DNA from: Plantactinospora alkalitolerans
GTDB lineage: Bacteria > Actinomycetota > Actinomycetes > Mycobacteriales > Micromonosporaceae
Length of the DNA: 43,724 nt
Assembly (NCBI RefSeq): GCF_015690345.1
Contig: NZ_JADPUN010000059.1
Location: 1 to 43,724, forward strand
Reading direction: 5' to 3'
The notes under the pieces are model-generated. The model was given only the letters and a program-made list of their open reading frames with translations, did not search any database and had not been told where the DNA came from. Below are positions 33,086-40,944 of this stretch, one piece after another. The translations under genes and the position numbers were made by a program. Within the stretch, counting starts at the first letter, position 1, and every line of letters begins with the position of its first letter.

Positions 33086-33451
33086 CTACGGGCGTGCAGC
33101 CTCTCCCTCAGCCTGGTGGACTGCGACGCAGGCGACGACACGAGAGCCGTCAGGCGTGAGGAAGAGCTGGAAGAACCAGACTGTCCCCGCACCGCCAACC
33201 TGACCGAGCAGCGCCTCTCCCGGCCCTTCGGCCGAGGCCAGCCGATCCACCGCTTGGACAAACCCGAGCGTCCGGATGCCGCGTGCGCGGGTGTGACGCT
33301 CTCGACGCCCGTAGATAGTGATCAGGTTCCTAACCGGCACTGTCCCGTCGAAAATTTTGAAGTCGCAACCCGCCCGTAGAGCGTCGCGACATGCCACGTA
33401 GACGTCGCCTGCCTCAGCGCCGAGAAGGATGATCAGGGTGTCCCGCTCCAC
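33086..33451 (-). CDS. Hypothetical protein
   Basis: 121 residues from GTG 33451, with AGGA 8 bases upstream. It reads LIILLGAEAGDVYVACRDAL, VPVRNLITIYGRRERHTRAR, GIRTLGFVQAVDRLASAEGP, TVWFFQLFLTPDGSRVVACV: a compact alpha/beta protein without a family I can name. GC content is high again, so it belongs to the surrounding genome style rather than to the AT-richer operon. A longer frame to 33514 lacks a ribosome site. Confidence 0.65.
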   Translation of the reverse strand: MERDTLIILLGAEAGDVYVACRDALRAGCDFKIFDGTVPVRNLITIYGRRERHTRARGIRTLGFVQAVDRLASAEGPGEALLGQVGGAGTVWFFQLFLTPDGSRVVACVAVHQAEGEAARP

Positions 33452-33537
33452 CGGGTCATCCTGCCGGGCGGTCGACGTTCGAGCCGAGGAGGGATCAGAC
33501 TCCGACTCTCGCAAGCTCGACTACCGCCAGGCGGTAC

Positions 33538-33610
33538 GGAAGCCGGCGGGGTTGGCCGCCGCCGCGCTCCCGGCTTCCGGCTGCCGCGCCAGTCCAACCC
33601 CGGGACTGGC
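33538..33610. terminator. Two hairpins in the gap upstream of rnpB's 3' end
   Basis: GGAAGCCGG...CCGGCTTCC (33538-33546, 33570-33578) and GCCAGTCC...GGACTGGC (33588-33595, 33603-33610, 7-base loop). They lie in the 455-base stretch 33452-33906, in which I see no convincing gene. A run of four GGGCCGTC-like units occurs at about 33779-33822. Confidence 0.5.
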
Positions 33611-33868
33611 TTGCCACCGGGTCACCGGGTCATGGCACCAGTTCCACCGTCAGGACGTACCCGACCCGTCCGCCGCGTCGCCCGCCGTGAACGAGCACCA
33701 GACCGCCGCAGAGTCCACCAAAGCCATCCGCAGCCGAGATCAACTGATCGGGGAGTCAGCATCTCCCGGGCCGCCTCTGGGCCGTCTCTGGGCCGTCTGG
33801 GCCGTCGCCGGGCCGTCAGACGCCGCCCAACGCTGACCAAGGTCAACCAACGACACCAGACAAAGAAG

Positions 33869-33900
33869 CAGGTCAGAGCCATGATCACGGCTCTGACCTG
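33869..33900 (-). terminator. Rho-independent terminator of rnpB
   Basis: A 12-bp perfect stem, CAGGTCAGAGCC and its complement, with the 8-base loop ATGATCAC. On the minus strand it is followed by the T-rich CTTCTTTGTC. It lies just after the RNA's 3' end. Confidence 0.92.
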
Positions 33901-33906
33901 GGGTAC

Positions 33907-34356
<450 letters not shown>

Positions 34357-34365
34357 GCGTACCCA

Positions 34366-34395
34366 ATAGTAGCGATAATCCGTAAAAGCGATCCA
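34366..34395 (-). promoter_or_regulatory. Probable rnpB promoter
   Basis: On the minus strand, TACTAT (34371-34366) is a good -10 box, 9-10 bases before the predicted RNA start. The -35 region is weak (TGGATC at about 34395-34390, spacing 18). Confidence 0.5.
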
Positions 34396-34435
34396 CCGAC
34401 CCGACCTCGCTGAGCGGCGCACTCGCACCCGGATC

Positions 34436-34478
34436 CCCGGAGCCGGCGGGGGCGATCCGTTCCGCCGCCGGCTCCGGG
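34436..34478 (-). terminator. Hairpin terminator after the sigma-partner membrane gene
   Basis: A perfect 14-bp stem CCCGGAGCCGGCGG and its complement (34436-34449, 34465-34478), 7 bases after the stop codon on the minus strand. It separates this gene from the downstream rnpB promoter. Confidence 0.85.
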
Positions 34479-34484
34479 TACGCC

Positions 34485-35996
34485 TCACCAGTCGGACACG
34501 AACGCCTCGCCGAACATCTGCCGACCGGCCTCGGGCTCGGTCAGGGTGGTGGAGGCGAGCGTCCTGCCCTCCGCGTCGAGGGCCCGTACGGTTGCCCTGG
34601 TACCGAGCGGCACGGTGAGCAGAGCGGCGCCGTACGGTTCCGGTCTCCCGCTGGCCAGTTCCTTCCCCGCCTCGTCGGTCGCCGAGTACGAGACGTCGGT
34701 CGAACGCCCCACCACGAGCAGTCGGTCCGACAGCACCGCCCGTCCGCCGTCCCGTAGCGGGACTCGTACCGCGATCAGGTCTGCGGAGTCGGCGTACCCG
34801 GTGGAGACGAGGGACCACTCCTCCCGGCTGGCGGCGGATGTCGCCGAGTCATCCGGACCCGAATCGTCTCGCCCGGCCAGGGCCAGCATCCCCTTCACTC
34901 CCCAGCCGACCTGCAGGAGCACCGGTCCCGGCACGCTCGAGCTGACCAGTACGGCTGGCGGGGCTCCCTCGTCACCGGTGCTGCCGCTGCCGGCGCCGTC
35001 GTCGTACGGGAGTAGACCGACCCACCGTGCTGCCGGAGCGGGTCCGCTGGTCAGGGAGTCGCCGACTCCGGCTCTGCGGGCCAGTTCCCGGTACGAGCCG
35101 ATCCCGGCCGACACCGTGACCCCGCCGATCGTCGCCCTTTCGGTGGCCGGTGTGGAGGTCGCCGCCACCACCGCTGACCCGGTGATCTCGTCGAGCTGAT
35201 TGTCGAGCGGGGCCCGGTGCCGAAGCGTCCCGGCACAGGTGGCCTGCCAGTAGCCCGGAGCCGGCACCCGCTCGTCGAGCGTGTAGTCACCGCCCGGTGC
35301 CGGTCGCCAGTTTCGCTGGATTCCGTCGTCCGCCGGGCCGATGGTCGCCGTGTCCGACACCTCGACCGCGCAGCCGGCCGGGGCGAGGCCCAGGGTGAAC
35401 CGGGCCGACCAGTCGTCCCCCTGGAGCGCCTCCGATACGACGAGGAACGGTTCGACCCGGCCGTTCATGATGCCCGCCCCCGTGGCCAACTCCTGGACGG
35501 ACGCCCCCCGCCGACCCATTCGGATCACCAGGCTGGCCCGCGATTCGGAGTGGTACGCGACGACGACGGTTCGCGCTGTCGGGAAGTCGTGTACGAAGAG
35601 CACCTTGGCCTCGGGGAGCGCTGCGGCGGCCTGGTGCACCCGGTCGGCCGCGAATACGCGGGTAAGTTCGTCGACCAGTGCCCGGTCGTCGCCGAGATTG
35701 CCCCGGGTTGGGGACTCGATCAGCCGCCAGGTCAGATCCGAGGCGACCGGATAGCCGTTTTCCGACGGCCCGGCGCTGCCTCTTCCGTCACCGGGCCCGG
35801 CCGGGCTCAACCCCACCACCGCGGATCCCAGCAGGGCGGTGGTCAGCAGGGTTGCCAGCCCTCCGCCGATCCCGGCGAATCTGATCCGTCGGCGGCGGCG
35901 CCCGTGCCGGCGCAACAGCAGCGCGTACGGGTCCTCGTCCGGTACGACCGACTCGGCCAGCCGGGCGAACCCGGCGCGCAGCTCGTCCACACTCAT
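34485..35996 (-). CDS. Membrane protein paired with ECF sigma factor (putative anti-sigma)
   Basis: 503 residues. A cytoplasmic N-terminus (MSVDELRAGFARLAESVVPD, EDPYALLLRRHGRRRRRIRF) precedes one transmembrane helix (about residues 43-62, GIGGGLATLLTTALLGSAVV). A large extracytoplasmic domain follows with no recognised enzymatic motif. Its ATG overlaps the sigma gene's stop (ATGA), a tight coupling typical of sigma/anti-sigma pairs. No ZAS zinc motif (His-x3-Cys-x2-Cys) is visible, so if it is an anti-sigma factor it is not of the classical type. Confidence 0.85.
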   Translation of the reverse strand: MSVDELRAGFARLAESVVPDEDPYALLLRRHGRRRRRIRFAGIGGGLATLLTTALLGSAVVGLSPAGPGDGRGSAGPSENGYPVASDLTWRLIESPTRGNLGDDRALVDELTRVFAADRVHQAAAALPEAKVLFVHDFPTARTVVVAYHSESRASLVIRMGRRGASVQELATGAGIMNGRVEPFLVVSEALQGDDWSARFTLGLAPAGCAVEVSDTATIGPADDGIQRNWRPAPGGDYTLDERVPAPGYWQATCAGTLRHRAPLDNQLDEITGSAVVAATSTPATERATIGGVTVSAGIGSYRELARRAGVGDSLTSGPAPAARWVGLLPYDDGAGSGSTGDEGAPPAVLVSSSVPGPVLLQVGWGVKGMLALAGRDDSGPDDSATSAASREEWSLVSTGYADSADLIAVRVPLRDGGRAVLSDRLLVVGRSTDVSYSATDEAGKELASGRPEPYGAALLTVPLGTRATVRALDAEGRTLASTTLTEPEAGRQMFGEAFVSDW

Positions 35997-36622
35997 GCGT
36001 TCCCCCCAACGATCATGTTCCCCGGCGGAACCGGAGGAAGCGGTGGAACCGTAGGAAGCGGTGGAACCGGAGGAAGCGGCTGGAGCGGTCGAACCGGCCG
36101 GGTCGGCGGGACGACCGGCACCGACGACGCGGGACGGTCCCCCGACGAACCGTTCTCCGAGGCCAGCACCTCGCGTAGCCGGGTCAGTCCCCGGGCCGCC
36201 TGGCTCTTTACCGTGCCCACCGAGCAGTTGAGCAGCGCCGCCGTGTCCGCCTCGGACTGGTCCTCCCAGTACCGGAGCACCAGTACCGCCCGCATCCGGG
36301 CGGGCAGCTTCTGCAACGCGGTCATCAGTTCGTCGCGTACCACCACGGCCTCGGCCGCGTCGGGGCGTACCCGGTCCGGCACGGTCGCGGTGAGCAGCTC
36401 GCGGGAACCCATCCGGCGCCATCGGCTGGTGCGTTCGTTCACCAGTATCTTCCGGACGTACGCCACCGGTTCGTCGAGCCGGCGCCACCGACGCATCGCC
36501 TTCAGCAGGGCGGCGTGCAGCAGGTCCTGGGCGGCGTCCCGGGTGCCGGTCAAGAGGTACGCGGTCCGCAGCAGGTCCGCGTACCGGACCTCCACGAACT
36601 CGCGGAACCCGTCGTCATCCAC
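35993..36622 (-). CDS. ECF RNA polymerase sigma factor, SigE-like group
   Basis: 209 residues. Region 2: FREFVEVRYADLLRTAYLLT, DAAQDLLHAALLKAMRRWRR, YVRKILVNERTSRWRR. Region 4: LPARMRAVLVLRYWEDQSEA, DTAALLNCSVGTVKSQAARG, LTRLRE, with a clear HTH. The C-terminus adds a Pro-rich repeat tail (PLPPVPPLPTVPPLPPVPP) encoded by DNA repeats at 36035-36085, unusual for a sigma factor. GTG 36622 is preceded by AAGGGA 6 bases away. It is followed directly by its membrane partner gene. Confidence 0.93.
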   Translation of the reverse strand: MDDDGFREFVEVRYADLLRTAYLLTGTRDAAQDLLHAALLKAMRRWRRLDEPVAYVRKILVNERTSRWRRMGSRELLTATVPDRVRPDAAEAVVVRDELMTALQKLPARMRAVLVLRYWEDQSEADTAALLNCSVGTVKSQAARGLTRLREVLASENGSSGDRPASSVPVVPPTRPVRPLQPLPPVPPLPTVPPLPPVPPGNMIVGGNA

Positions 36623-36751
36623 ATGCCGTCCCTTCTGCTGGCCAGTGTCACCGAACAGAACGCGGCACGCCGCCGGAAAGTTGAGAGACTGGACATGGAG
36701 AAGGGACGGGACGGTGGCCGCCGACCGGCGAGCGGTTAGCCTCGGTGACTT

Positions 36752-37513
36752 ATGGGGCTTTCCGAGATGCTGCTGCTGGTCGCCGCCGGGCTCGCCGCCG
36801 GCACGGTGAACGCGGTGGCCGGTGGCGGCTCGCTCATCACGTTTCCCGCGCTGATCGCGGTCGGGTTGCCCCCGGTGCCGGCGAACGTCTCCAACTCGAT
36901 CGCGGTCTGCCCGGGTTACCTGGCCAGCGTGGTCGGCAGCCGTGCGGACCTGCCGGAACGACGCCGGCTGCTCCGTCTGCTCCCGGGCACCGTGCTGGGC
37001 ACGGCCGCCGGCGGCGCGCTGCTGCTCTCCACGCCCGAGCGGGCGTTCGAGCTGGTCGTGCCGTTCCTGGTGCTGGGCGCGACGGCCGTACTCGCGTTCC
37101 AGGACCAGCTGCGCCGGCTGGTCGGGCATCCCCGGGACCTCGGCCCACGCCGTCGCGGACTCTCCGTACAGCTCATGGTCGTGCTCGGCGCGGTCTACGG
37201 CGGCTATTTCGGCGCCGCGCTCGGCGTCATGCTGATCGCCGGTCTGGCCCTGGTCCTGGACGAGACGCTGGCCCGGGTCAGCGCGATCAAGAATGTGCTG
37301 TCCGCGGTGGTCGGGCTGACCACCACGGCCGTCTTCGCCGCGTTCGGCCCGGTCGACTGGACCGCCGTCGCGCTGGTCGCGCCCGCGACCATCGGTGGCG
37401 GGTACGGCGGTGCGTGGCTGGTCCGTCGGCTGCCGCCCACCGTGCTCAAGTCAGTGATCGTGGTCTTCGGTACGGCGATCGGCCTGCTCCTGCTCTACCG
37501 CGCGCTGTCCTGA
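36752..37513 (+). CDS. TauE/SafE-family sulfite/anion exporter
   Basis: 253 residues, about eight hydrophobic segments, with the family's paired motifs: LAAGTVNAVAGGGSLITFPA near the N-terminus and VLGAVYGGYFGAALGVMLIA in the second half. NVSNSIAVCPGYLASVVGSR is also typical. Members export sulfite, sulfoacetate or related organosulfur anions; the substrate here is unknown. It is divergent from the sigma factor gene. Confidence 0.92.
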   Translation: MGLSEMLLLVAAGLAAGTVNAVAGGGSLITFPALIAVGLPPVPANVSNSIAVCPGYLASVVGSRADLPERRRLLRLLPGTVLGTAAGGALLLSTPERAFELVVPFLVLGATAVLAFQDQLRRLVGHPRDLGPRRRGLSVQLMVVLGAVYGGYFGAALGVMLIAGLALVLDETLARVSAIKNVLSAVVGLTTTAVFAAFGPVDWTAVALVAPATIGGGYGGAWLVRRLPPTVLKSVIVVFGTAIGLLLLYRALS

Positions 37514-37581
37514 CCACAGCCAGTGCGGCCCGACTTCTCCGCGACCCCGGGTCGCGCCGGGTCGTCCCGGGTCAACGCCGG

Positions 37582-37689
37582 TCAGCGGCCCCGCTGGGCG
37601 GGGTACCGCCGGCGGACCTCCCGCAGCATCCAGCCGAAGAATGCCATCTCGCACGCCGCGATCAGGCCGAGGACGATCGTCTCCGCCAT
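37582..37689 (-). CDS. 35-residue putative small membrane protein
   Basis: ATG 37689 to TGA 37582 encodes MAETIVLGLIAACEMAFFGW followed by MLREVRRRYPAQRGR: one hydrophobic helix and a basic cytoplasmic tail. CCGGAGGTGTGATCG upstream is an excellent ribosome site, which is the main argument that it is real. It lies downstream of the transporter pair on the same strand, beyond the terminator hairpin. Confidence 0.55.
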   Translation of the reverse strand: MAETIVLGLIAACEMAFFGWMLREVRRRYPAQRGR

Positions 37690-37765
37690 CGATCACACCT
37701 CCGGTCGGCCGTGCCCTGTCGGTCGATCCCAGGCTACCAAGCCTCGCCGCTCTCCACCCGTGGGC

Positions 37766-37830
37766 GATCCCCGTGACCAGGGAAGCCGTACTCCGGACGG
37801 TGCCGGGACGGTCCCCTGGTCACGGGGATC
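37766..37830 (-). terminator. Large hairpin after the MctP gene
   Basis: Perfect 17-base arms GATCCCCGTGACCAGGG (37766-37782) and complement (37814-37830), with a 31-base GC-rich loop. It lies 33 bases after the transporter stop. Confidence 0.85.
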
Positions 37831-37862
37831 TTCGGGGGGCGAGGTGGTGGTTCGGTTGAGGG

Positions 37863-39539
37863 TCAGACCTTGGGGGCGGGCTCGGCCGGGTCGGCCGCCG
37901 CCATCTCGGCCTCCTCCCGGGGGCTGGGGACGAGCCTCGGGTCGCCCTCGTCGGCGAAGTAGTCGTCCCGCTCGGTGCCGTCGACTCCCTCGGTCACCTT
38001 CGCGGCCCGCAGGACCAGGGTCAGCAGCACCGCGACCAGCAGGTTCACCGCGACCGCGACGAGTCCGACATAGATCGTCTTGGTCGAGCCGTCGAAGCCG
38101 AACTTCTCCAGCGGGAAGGCGGACCCGCCGAAGTGCAGCCGCTTCGTCGCCGGGTTCGGGATCTGGTAGAGCATCCACATTCCCAGGCCCATCCCGGCGG
38201 CCCAGCCGGCGATCAGCGCACCACGGTGGAACCAGCGGGTGTAGAGGCCCAGCGCGACCGCCGGCAACGTCTGCAGGATGATGACGCCGCCGATGAGCTG
38301 GAGGTCGATCGAGAACTGCGGGTCGAGGAAGACGATGCAGGCGACCGCGCCAACCTTGACCACCAGCGAGGTGATCTTGGAGACGTTGGCCTCCTGCGCC
38401 GCCGAGGCGTCCTTGTTCAGGTACTCCTTGTAGATGTTCCGGGTGAACAGGTTCGCGGCGGCGATCGACATGATGGCCGCCGGCACCAGGGCGCCGATCC
38501 CGATCGCCGCGAACGCCACCCCGGCGAACCAGCTCGGGAACTGCTGCTCGAACAGCAGTGGCACCACCGTGTTGTTGTCGACGGTGCCCTCGGTCGAGCC
38601 GGGCAGCGGGGTGACCCCGGCCGCGATGGCGGCGTACCCGAGCAGGGCGATCAACCCGAGCAGCAGGCTGTACGCCGGCAGCGCCGACATGTTCCGCTTG
38701 ATCACGTCCCGGCTCCGGCTGGCCAGTACGCCGGTGATGCTGTGCGGGTACAGGAACAGCGCCAGCGCCGAGCCCAGCGCCAGGGTGACGTACTGCAACT
38801 GGTTGTTGGCGTTGAGCAGGATGCCGTCGTTCGGCGACGGACTCTTGTCGAACTTCGCGTCCGCCGCGTCGAAGATGCTCCCCCAGCCACCCAGCTTGTA
38901 CGGCAGGTAGACGATCGCCACCAGGATCACGATGTAGATCAGCGTGTCCTTGACGAACGCGATGAGCGCCGGTGCCCGCAGCCCGGACTGGTACGTGTAG
39001 GCGGCCAGGATGGCGAACGCGATGATGATCGGCAGGTGCCGGGCGATGGTGCTCTCCCCGGTCACGCCCATCGTCTTGAGCACCGCCTCGATGCCGACCA
39101 ACTGCAACGCGATGTACGGCATCGTGGCGACGATGCCGGTGATCGCGATGATCAGCGCCAGGGTCGGCGAGTCGAACCGCTTCCGGACGAAGTCGGCCGG
39201 GGTGACGAACCCGTGCCGGTGCGAGACCGACCAGAGCCGCACCAGCACCAGGAACACCAGCGGATAGATGATGATCGTGTACGGCACGGCGAAGAACCCG
39301 GCCGCGCCGGCTCCGAACAGCAGCGCCGGTACGGCCACGAAGGTGTACGCGGTGTAGAGGTCGCCGCCGACCAGGAACCAGGTGATCCAGCCGCCGAAGC
39401 TGCGCCCGCCGAGGCCCCACTCGTCGAGATGGGCCATGTCGTTCGGCGCCCGCCATCGGGCCGCCACGAAGCCCATCCCGCTGACCAGCAGGAACAGGAC
39501 CGCGAAGACGATGATCTCAGTGAGATGGTCCCGCCACAC
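37863..39539 (-). CDS. mctP: Sodium:solute symporter, monocarboxylate permease MctP-like
   Basis: 558 residues, about 13 transmembrane segments, SSS family. LGGRSFGGWITWFLVGGDLY is followed by TAYTFVAVPALLFG in helices 2-3, then FVTPADFVRKRFDSPTLALI and GIVATMPYIALQLVGIEAVL. Later come FLYPHSITGVLASRSRDVIK, PAAIMSIAAANLFTRNIYKE and a charged C-terminal tail. MctP imports short monocarboxylates such as lactate, pyruvate, acetate and propionate with a cation; the pairing with a DUF3311 gene supports this. GTG 39539 has GGAGGTGAGCGGC upstream. Confidence 0.92.
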   Translation of the reverse strand: MWRDHLTEIIVFAVLFLLVSGMGFVAARWRAPNDMAHLDEWGLGGRSFGGWITWFLVGGDLYTAYTFVAVPALLFGAGAAGFFAVPYTIIIYPLVFLVLVRLWSVSHRHGFVTPADFVRKRFDSPTLALIIAITGIVATMPYIALQLVGIEAVLKTMGVTGESTIARHLPIIIAFAILAAYTYQSGLRAPALIAFVKDTLIYIVILVAIVYLPYKLGGWGSIFDAADAKFDKSPSPNDGILLNANNQLQYVTLALGSALALFLYPHSITGVLASRSRDVIKRNMSALPAYSLLLGLIALLGYAAIAAGVTPLPGSTEGTVDNNTVVPLLFEQQFPSWFAGVAFAAIGIGALVPAAIMSIAAANLFTRNIYKEYLNKDASAAQEANVSKITSLVVKVGAVACIVFLDPQFSIDLQLIGGVIILQTLPAVALGLYTRWFHRGALIAGWAAGMGLGMWMLYQIPNPATKRLHFGGSAFPLEKFGFDGSTKTIYVGLVAVAVNLLVAVLLTLVLRAAKVTEGVDGTERDDYFADEGDPRLVPSPREEAEMAAADPAEPAPKV

Positions 39540-39545
39540 CGCCGC

Positions 39546-39785
39546 TCACCTCCGCTTCTTCGTCATCTGGTAGACCAGCGTCGTGGTGGTGACCCCGAGC
39601 AGGATGAAGGCCAGCTGCAGCCAGTAGAAGACCGGGAAGCCGAACAGCCGGGGCGAGTCGGCGTTGAACAGCAGCGTGATCAGTGGCACCACGATCGGGA
39701 TGAAGAGCAGCCAGTTCCACGGACTGTGGTCCTTCGCTCTGGACACCGCCGGGACCGGCGCCGCCTGGGTTTCAGGTTCGCTCAT
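39546..39785 (-). CDS. DUF3311 membrane protein, partner of the symporter
   Basis: 79 residues with two helices (WNWLLFIPIVVPLITLLFNA and VFYWLQLAFILLGVTTTTLV) and a basic C-terminus (TKKRR), as in DUF3311 proteins that precede SSS permeases and are thought to assist them. It is 6 bases upstream of mctP. GAGGTGACGGC precedes the ATG, and this ribosome site lies inside a 9-codon mini-ORF (39782-39811) that overlaps the start. Confidence 0.92.
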   Translation of the reverse strand: MSEPETQAAPVPAVSRAKDHSPWNWLLFIPIVVPLITLLFNADSPRLFGFPVFYWLQLAFILLGVTTTTLVYQMTKKRR

Positions 39786-39811
39786 GCCGTCACCTCGCTG
39801 CGCTCGCTCAT
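39782..39811 (-). promoter_or_regulatory. Mini-ORF (MSERSEVTA) coupled to the DUF3311 start
   Basis: ATG AGC GAG CGC AGC GAG GTG ACG GCA TGA ends in an ATGA overlap with the DUF3311 start codon. It may be translated as a coupling leader. The core GAGCGAGCGCAGCGAG is a sequence I associate with recurrent actinobacterial intergenic motifs. The remaining stretch up to 40049 has no gene. Confidence 0.45.
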
Positions 39812-39873
39812 ACCGGAACTCCTCCGGGGCTGTCCGTCATGGATCCACACGTGCCGCCGGAGGCTAGGACAGA

Positions 39874-39887
39874 GTGACGGGCGTCAC
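39874..39887. promoter_or_regulatory. Palindrome GTGACG-GG-CGTCAC upstream of the transporter pair
   Basis: A perfect 6-bp inverted repeat with a 2-base centre, 89 bases upstream of the DUF3311 ATG. It has the size of a regulator half-site pair, but no regulator gene is adjacent. Confidence 0.35.
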
Positions 39888-40049
39888 GTGGCCGCGCCGG
39901 GGCCGTTGCGCCAAACGGCGAGCACGGTGCGCCGAATGGTGACCAACAGGACCGACAAGGCCCGCAGCGCAGACCGTTCGGGTCGAAGAACGGATCGAGG
40001 GTCGGCGATAAGCCTTGATCGCCGGACGGGAGGTTGCCATGCTGGCCGG

Positions 40050-40943
40050 GTGCCGCGATTTCGCTCGTACGACACCACCGAACTGGCGTACCACGTGCTC
40101 GGCTCGGGGCCGCCGCTGGTCTGTCTGCCCGGCGGGCCAGCCCGGGCCTCGAGCTACCTCGGTGACCTGGGTGGACTGGGCCGGGACCGCACCCTGCTCC
40201 GGCTCGATCTGCGGGGCAGCGGCGAGTCGGCGGTCCCGGAGGATTCCGCGAGCTACCGGTGCGACCGGCTCGTGGACGACGTCGAAGCGTTTCGGCTCCA
40301 CCTCGGACTGGACCGGATGGACCTGCTCGCCCACTCCGCCGGCGGAAACCTCGCGGAGTTGTACGCGGCCCGGTTCCCCGACCGGCTGACCCGGCTCGTA
40401 CTGGTCACGCCCGGCCTGCGGTCGGTCGGAGTGGAGACGGTCGGCTTCGACGAGGCCATCGTCGCCCGATCCACCGAGTGGTGGTACCCGGAAGCGAAGG
40501 CGGCGATGGAAGCCTGGCAGGAGGCGGCGGCCCGGGGCGCCGCACCGGACGAGGTGGCGGTGCTGCGCACCCGCGCCGCCCCGTTCGCCTACGGGCGGTG
40601 GGACGAACGGGCCCGCGCGCATGTCGAGGCCGAACAGTGGGAGTGGTCCGGTCCGGCCGCCGCCGGGTACTACGCCGGCTTCGCCCCGGACGTGCCGGCG
40701 GTCCGTGCGGCACTGGCGGAACTCGACGCCCCGGTGCTGATCGTGGCCGGCGCACTGGATCCCGCGCCGACCCCCGAGGCCGCCGAGGCACTCGCCGCGC
40801 TCTTCCCGAGGACCGAGGTCGCGGTCCAGGAAGCCGCCAGCCACTTCCCCTGGATGGACGACCGGAGCCGGTTCGTCAAGACGGTGCTCACGTTCCTGAC
40901 CGACGAGCGGCTGACTAACGAGCGGCTGACCAACGAGCGGTGA
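40050..40943 (+). CDS. Alpha/beta hydrolase, proline iminopeptidase-like
   Basis: 297 residues. HGGP-like region LVCLPGGPARASSYLGDLGG, then LLRLDLRGSGESAVPEDSAS, the nucleophile elbow LLAHSAGGNLAELYAARFPD (Ser), PVLIVAGALDPAPTPEAAEA (Asp) and AVQEAASHFPWMDDRSRF (His) give a full triad and the order of S33-like peptidases. There is no signal peptide. The C-terminus is a short DNA-repeat-encoded tail (DERLTNERLTNER). GTG 40050 is the only usable start in frame; GGAGG lies 16 bases upstream, which is far. Confidence 0.88.
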   Translation: MPRFRSYDTTELAYHVLGSGPPLVCLPGGPARASSYLGDLGGLGRDRTLLRLDLRGSGESAVPEDSASYRCDRLVDDVEAFRLHLGLDRMDLLAHSAGGNLAELYAARFPDRLTRLVLVTPGLRSVGVETVGFDEAIVARSTEWWYPEAKAAMEAWQEAAARGAAPDEVAVLRTRAAPFAYGRWDERARAHVEAEQWEWSGPAAAGYYAGFAPDVPAVRAALAELDAPVLIVAGALDPAPTPEAAEALAALFPRTEVAVQEAASHFPWMDDRSRFVKTVLTFLTDERLTNERLTNER

Positions 40944-40944
40944 A

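Noticed and set aside
33429-33836. Plus-strand frame between the hypothetical gene and rnpB
   Set aside because: No ribosome site, low-complexity composition, internal repeats at the end, and no recognisable family.
22700-33900. tRNA gene or attachment-site duplication at the island borders
   Set aside because: I looked for TPsiC-loop sequences and 3' tRNA ends and for a duplicated rnpB tail and found none. The only flanking repeat is the GC-rich one reported.
38133-40049. Upstream part of a 936-codon plus-strand frame ending in the alpha/beta hydrolase
   Set aside because: This part is antisense to MctP and is His/Asp/Arg-rich low complexity. The hydrolase itself begins at about 40050.
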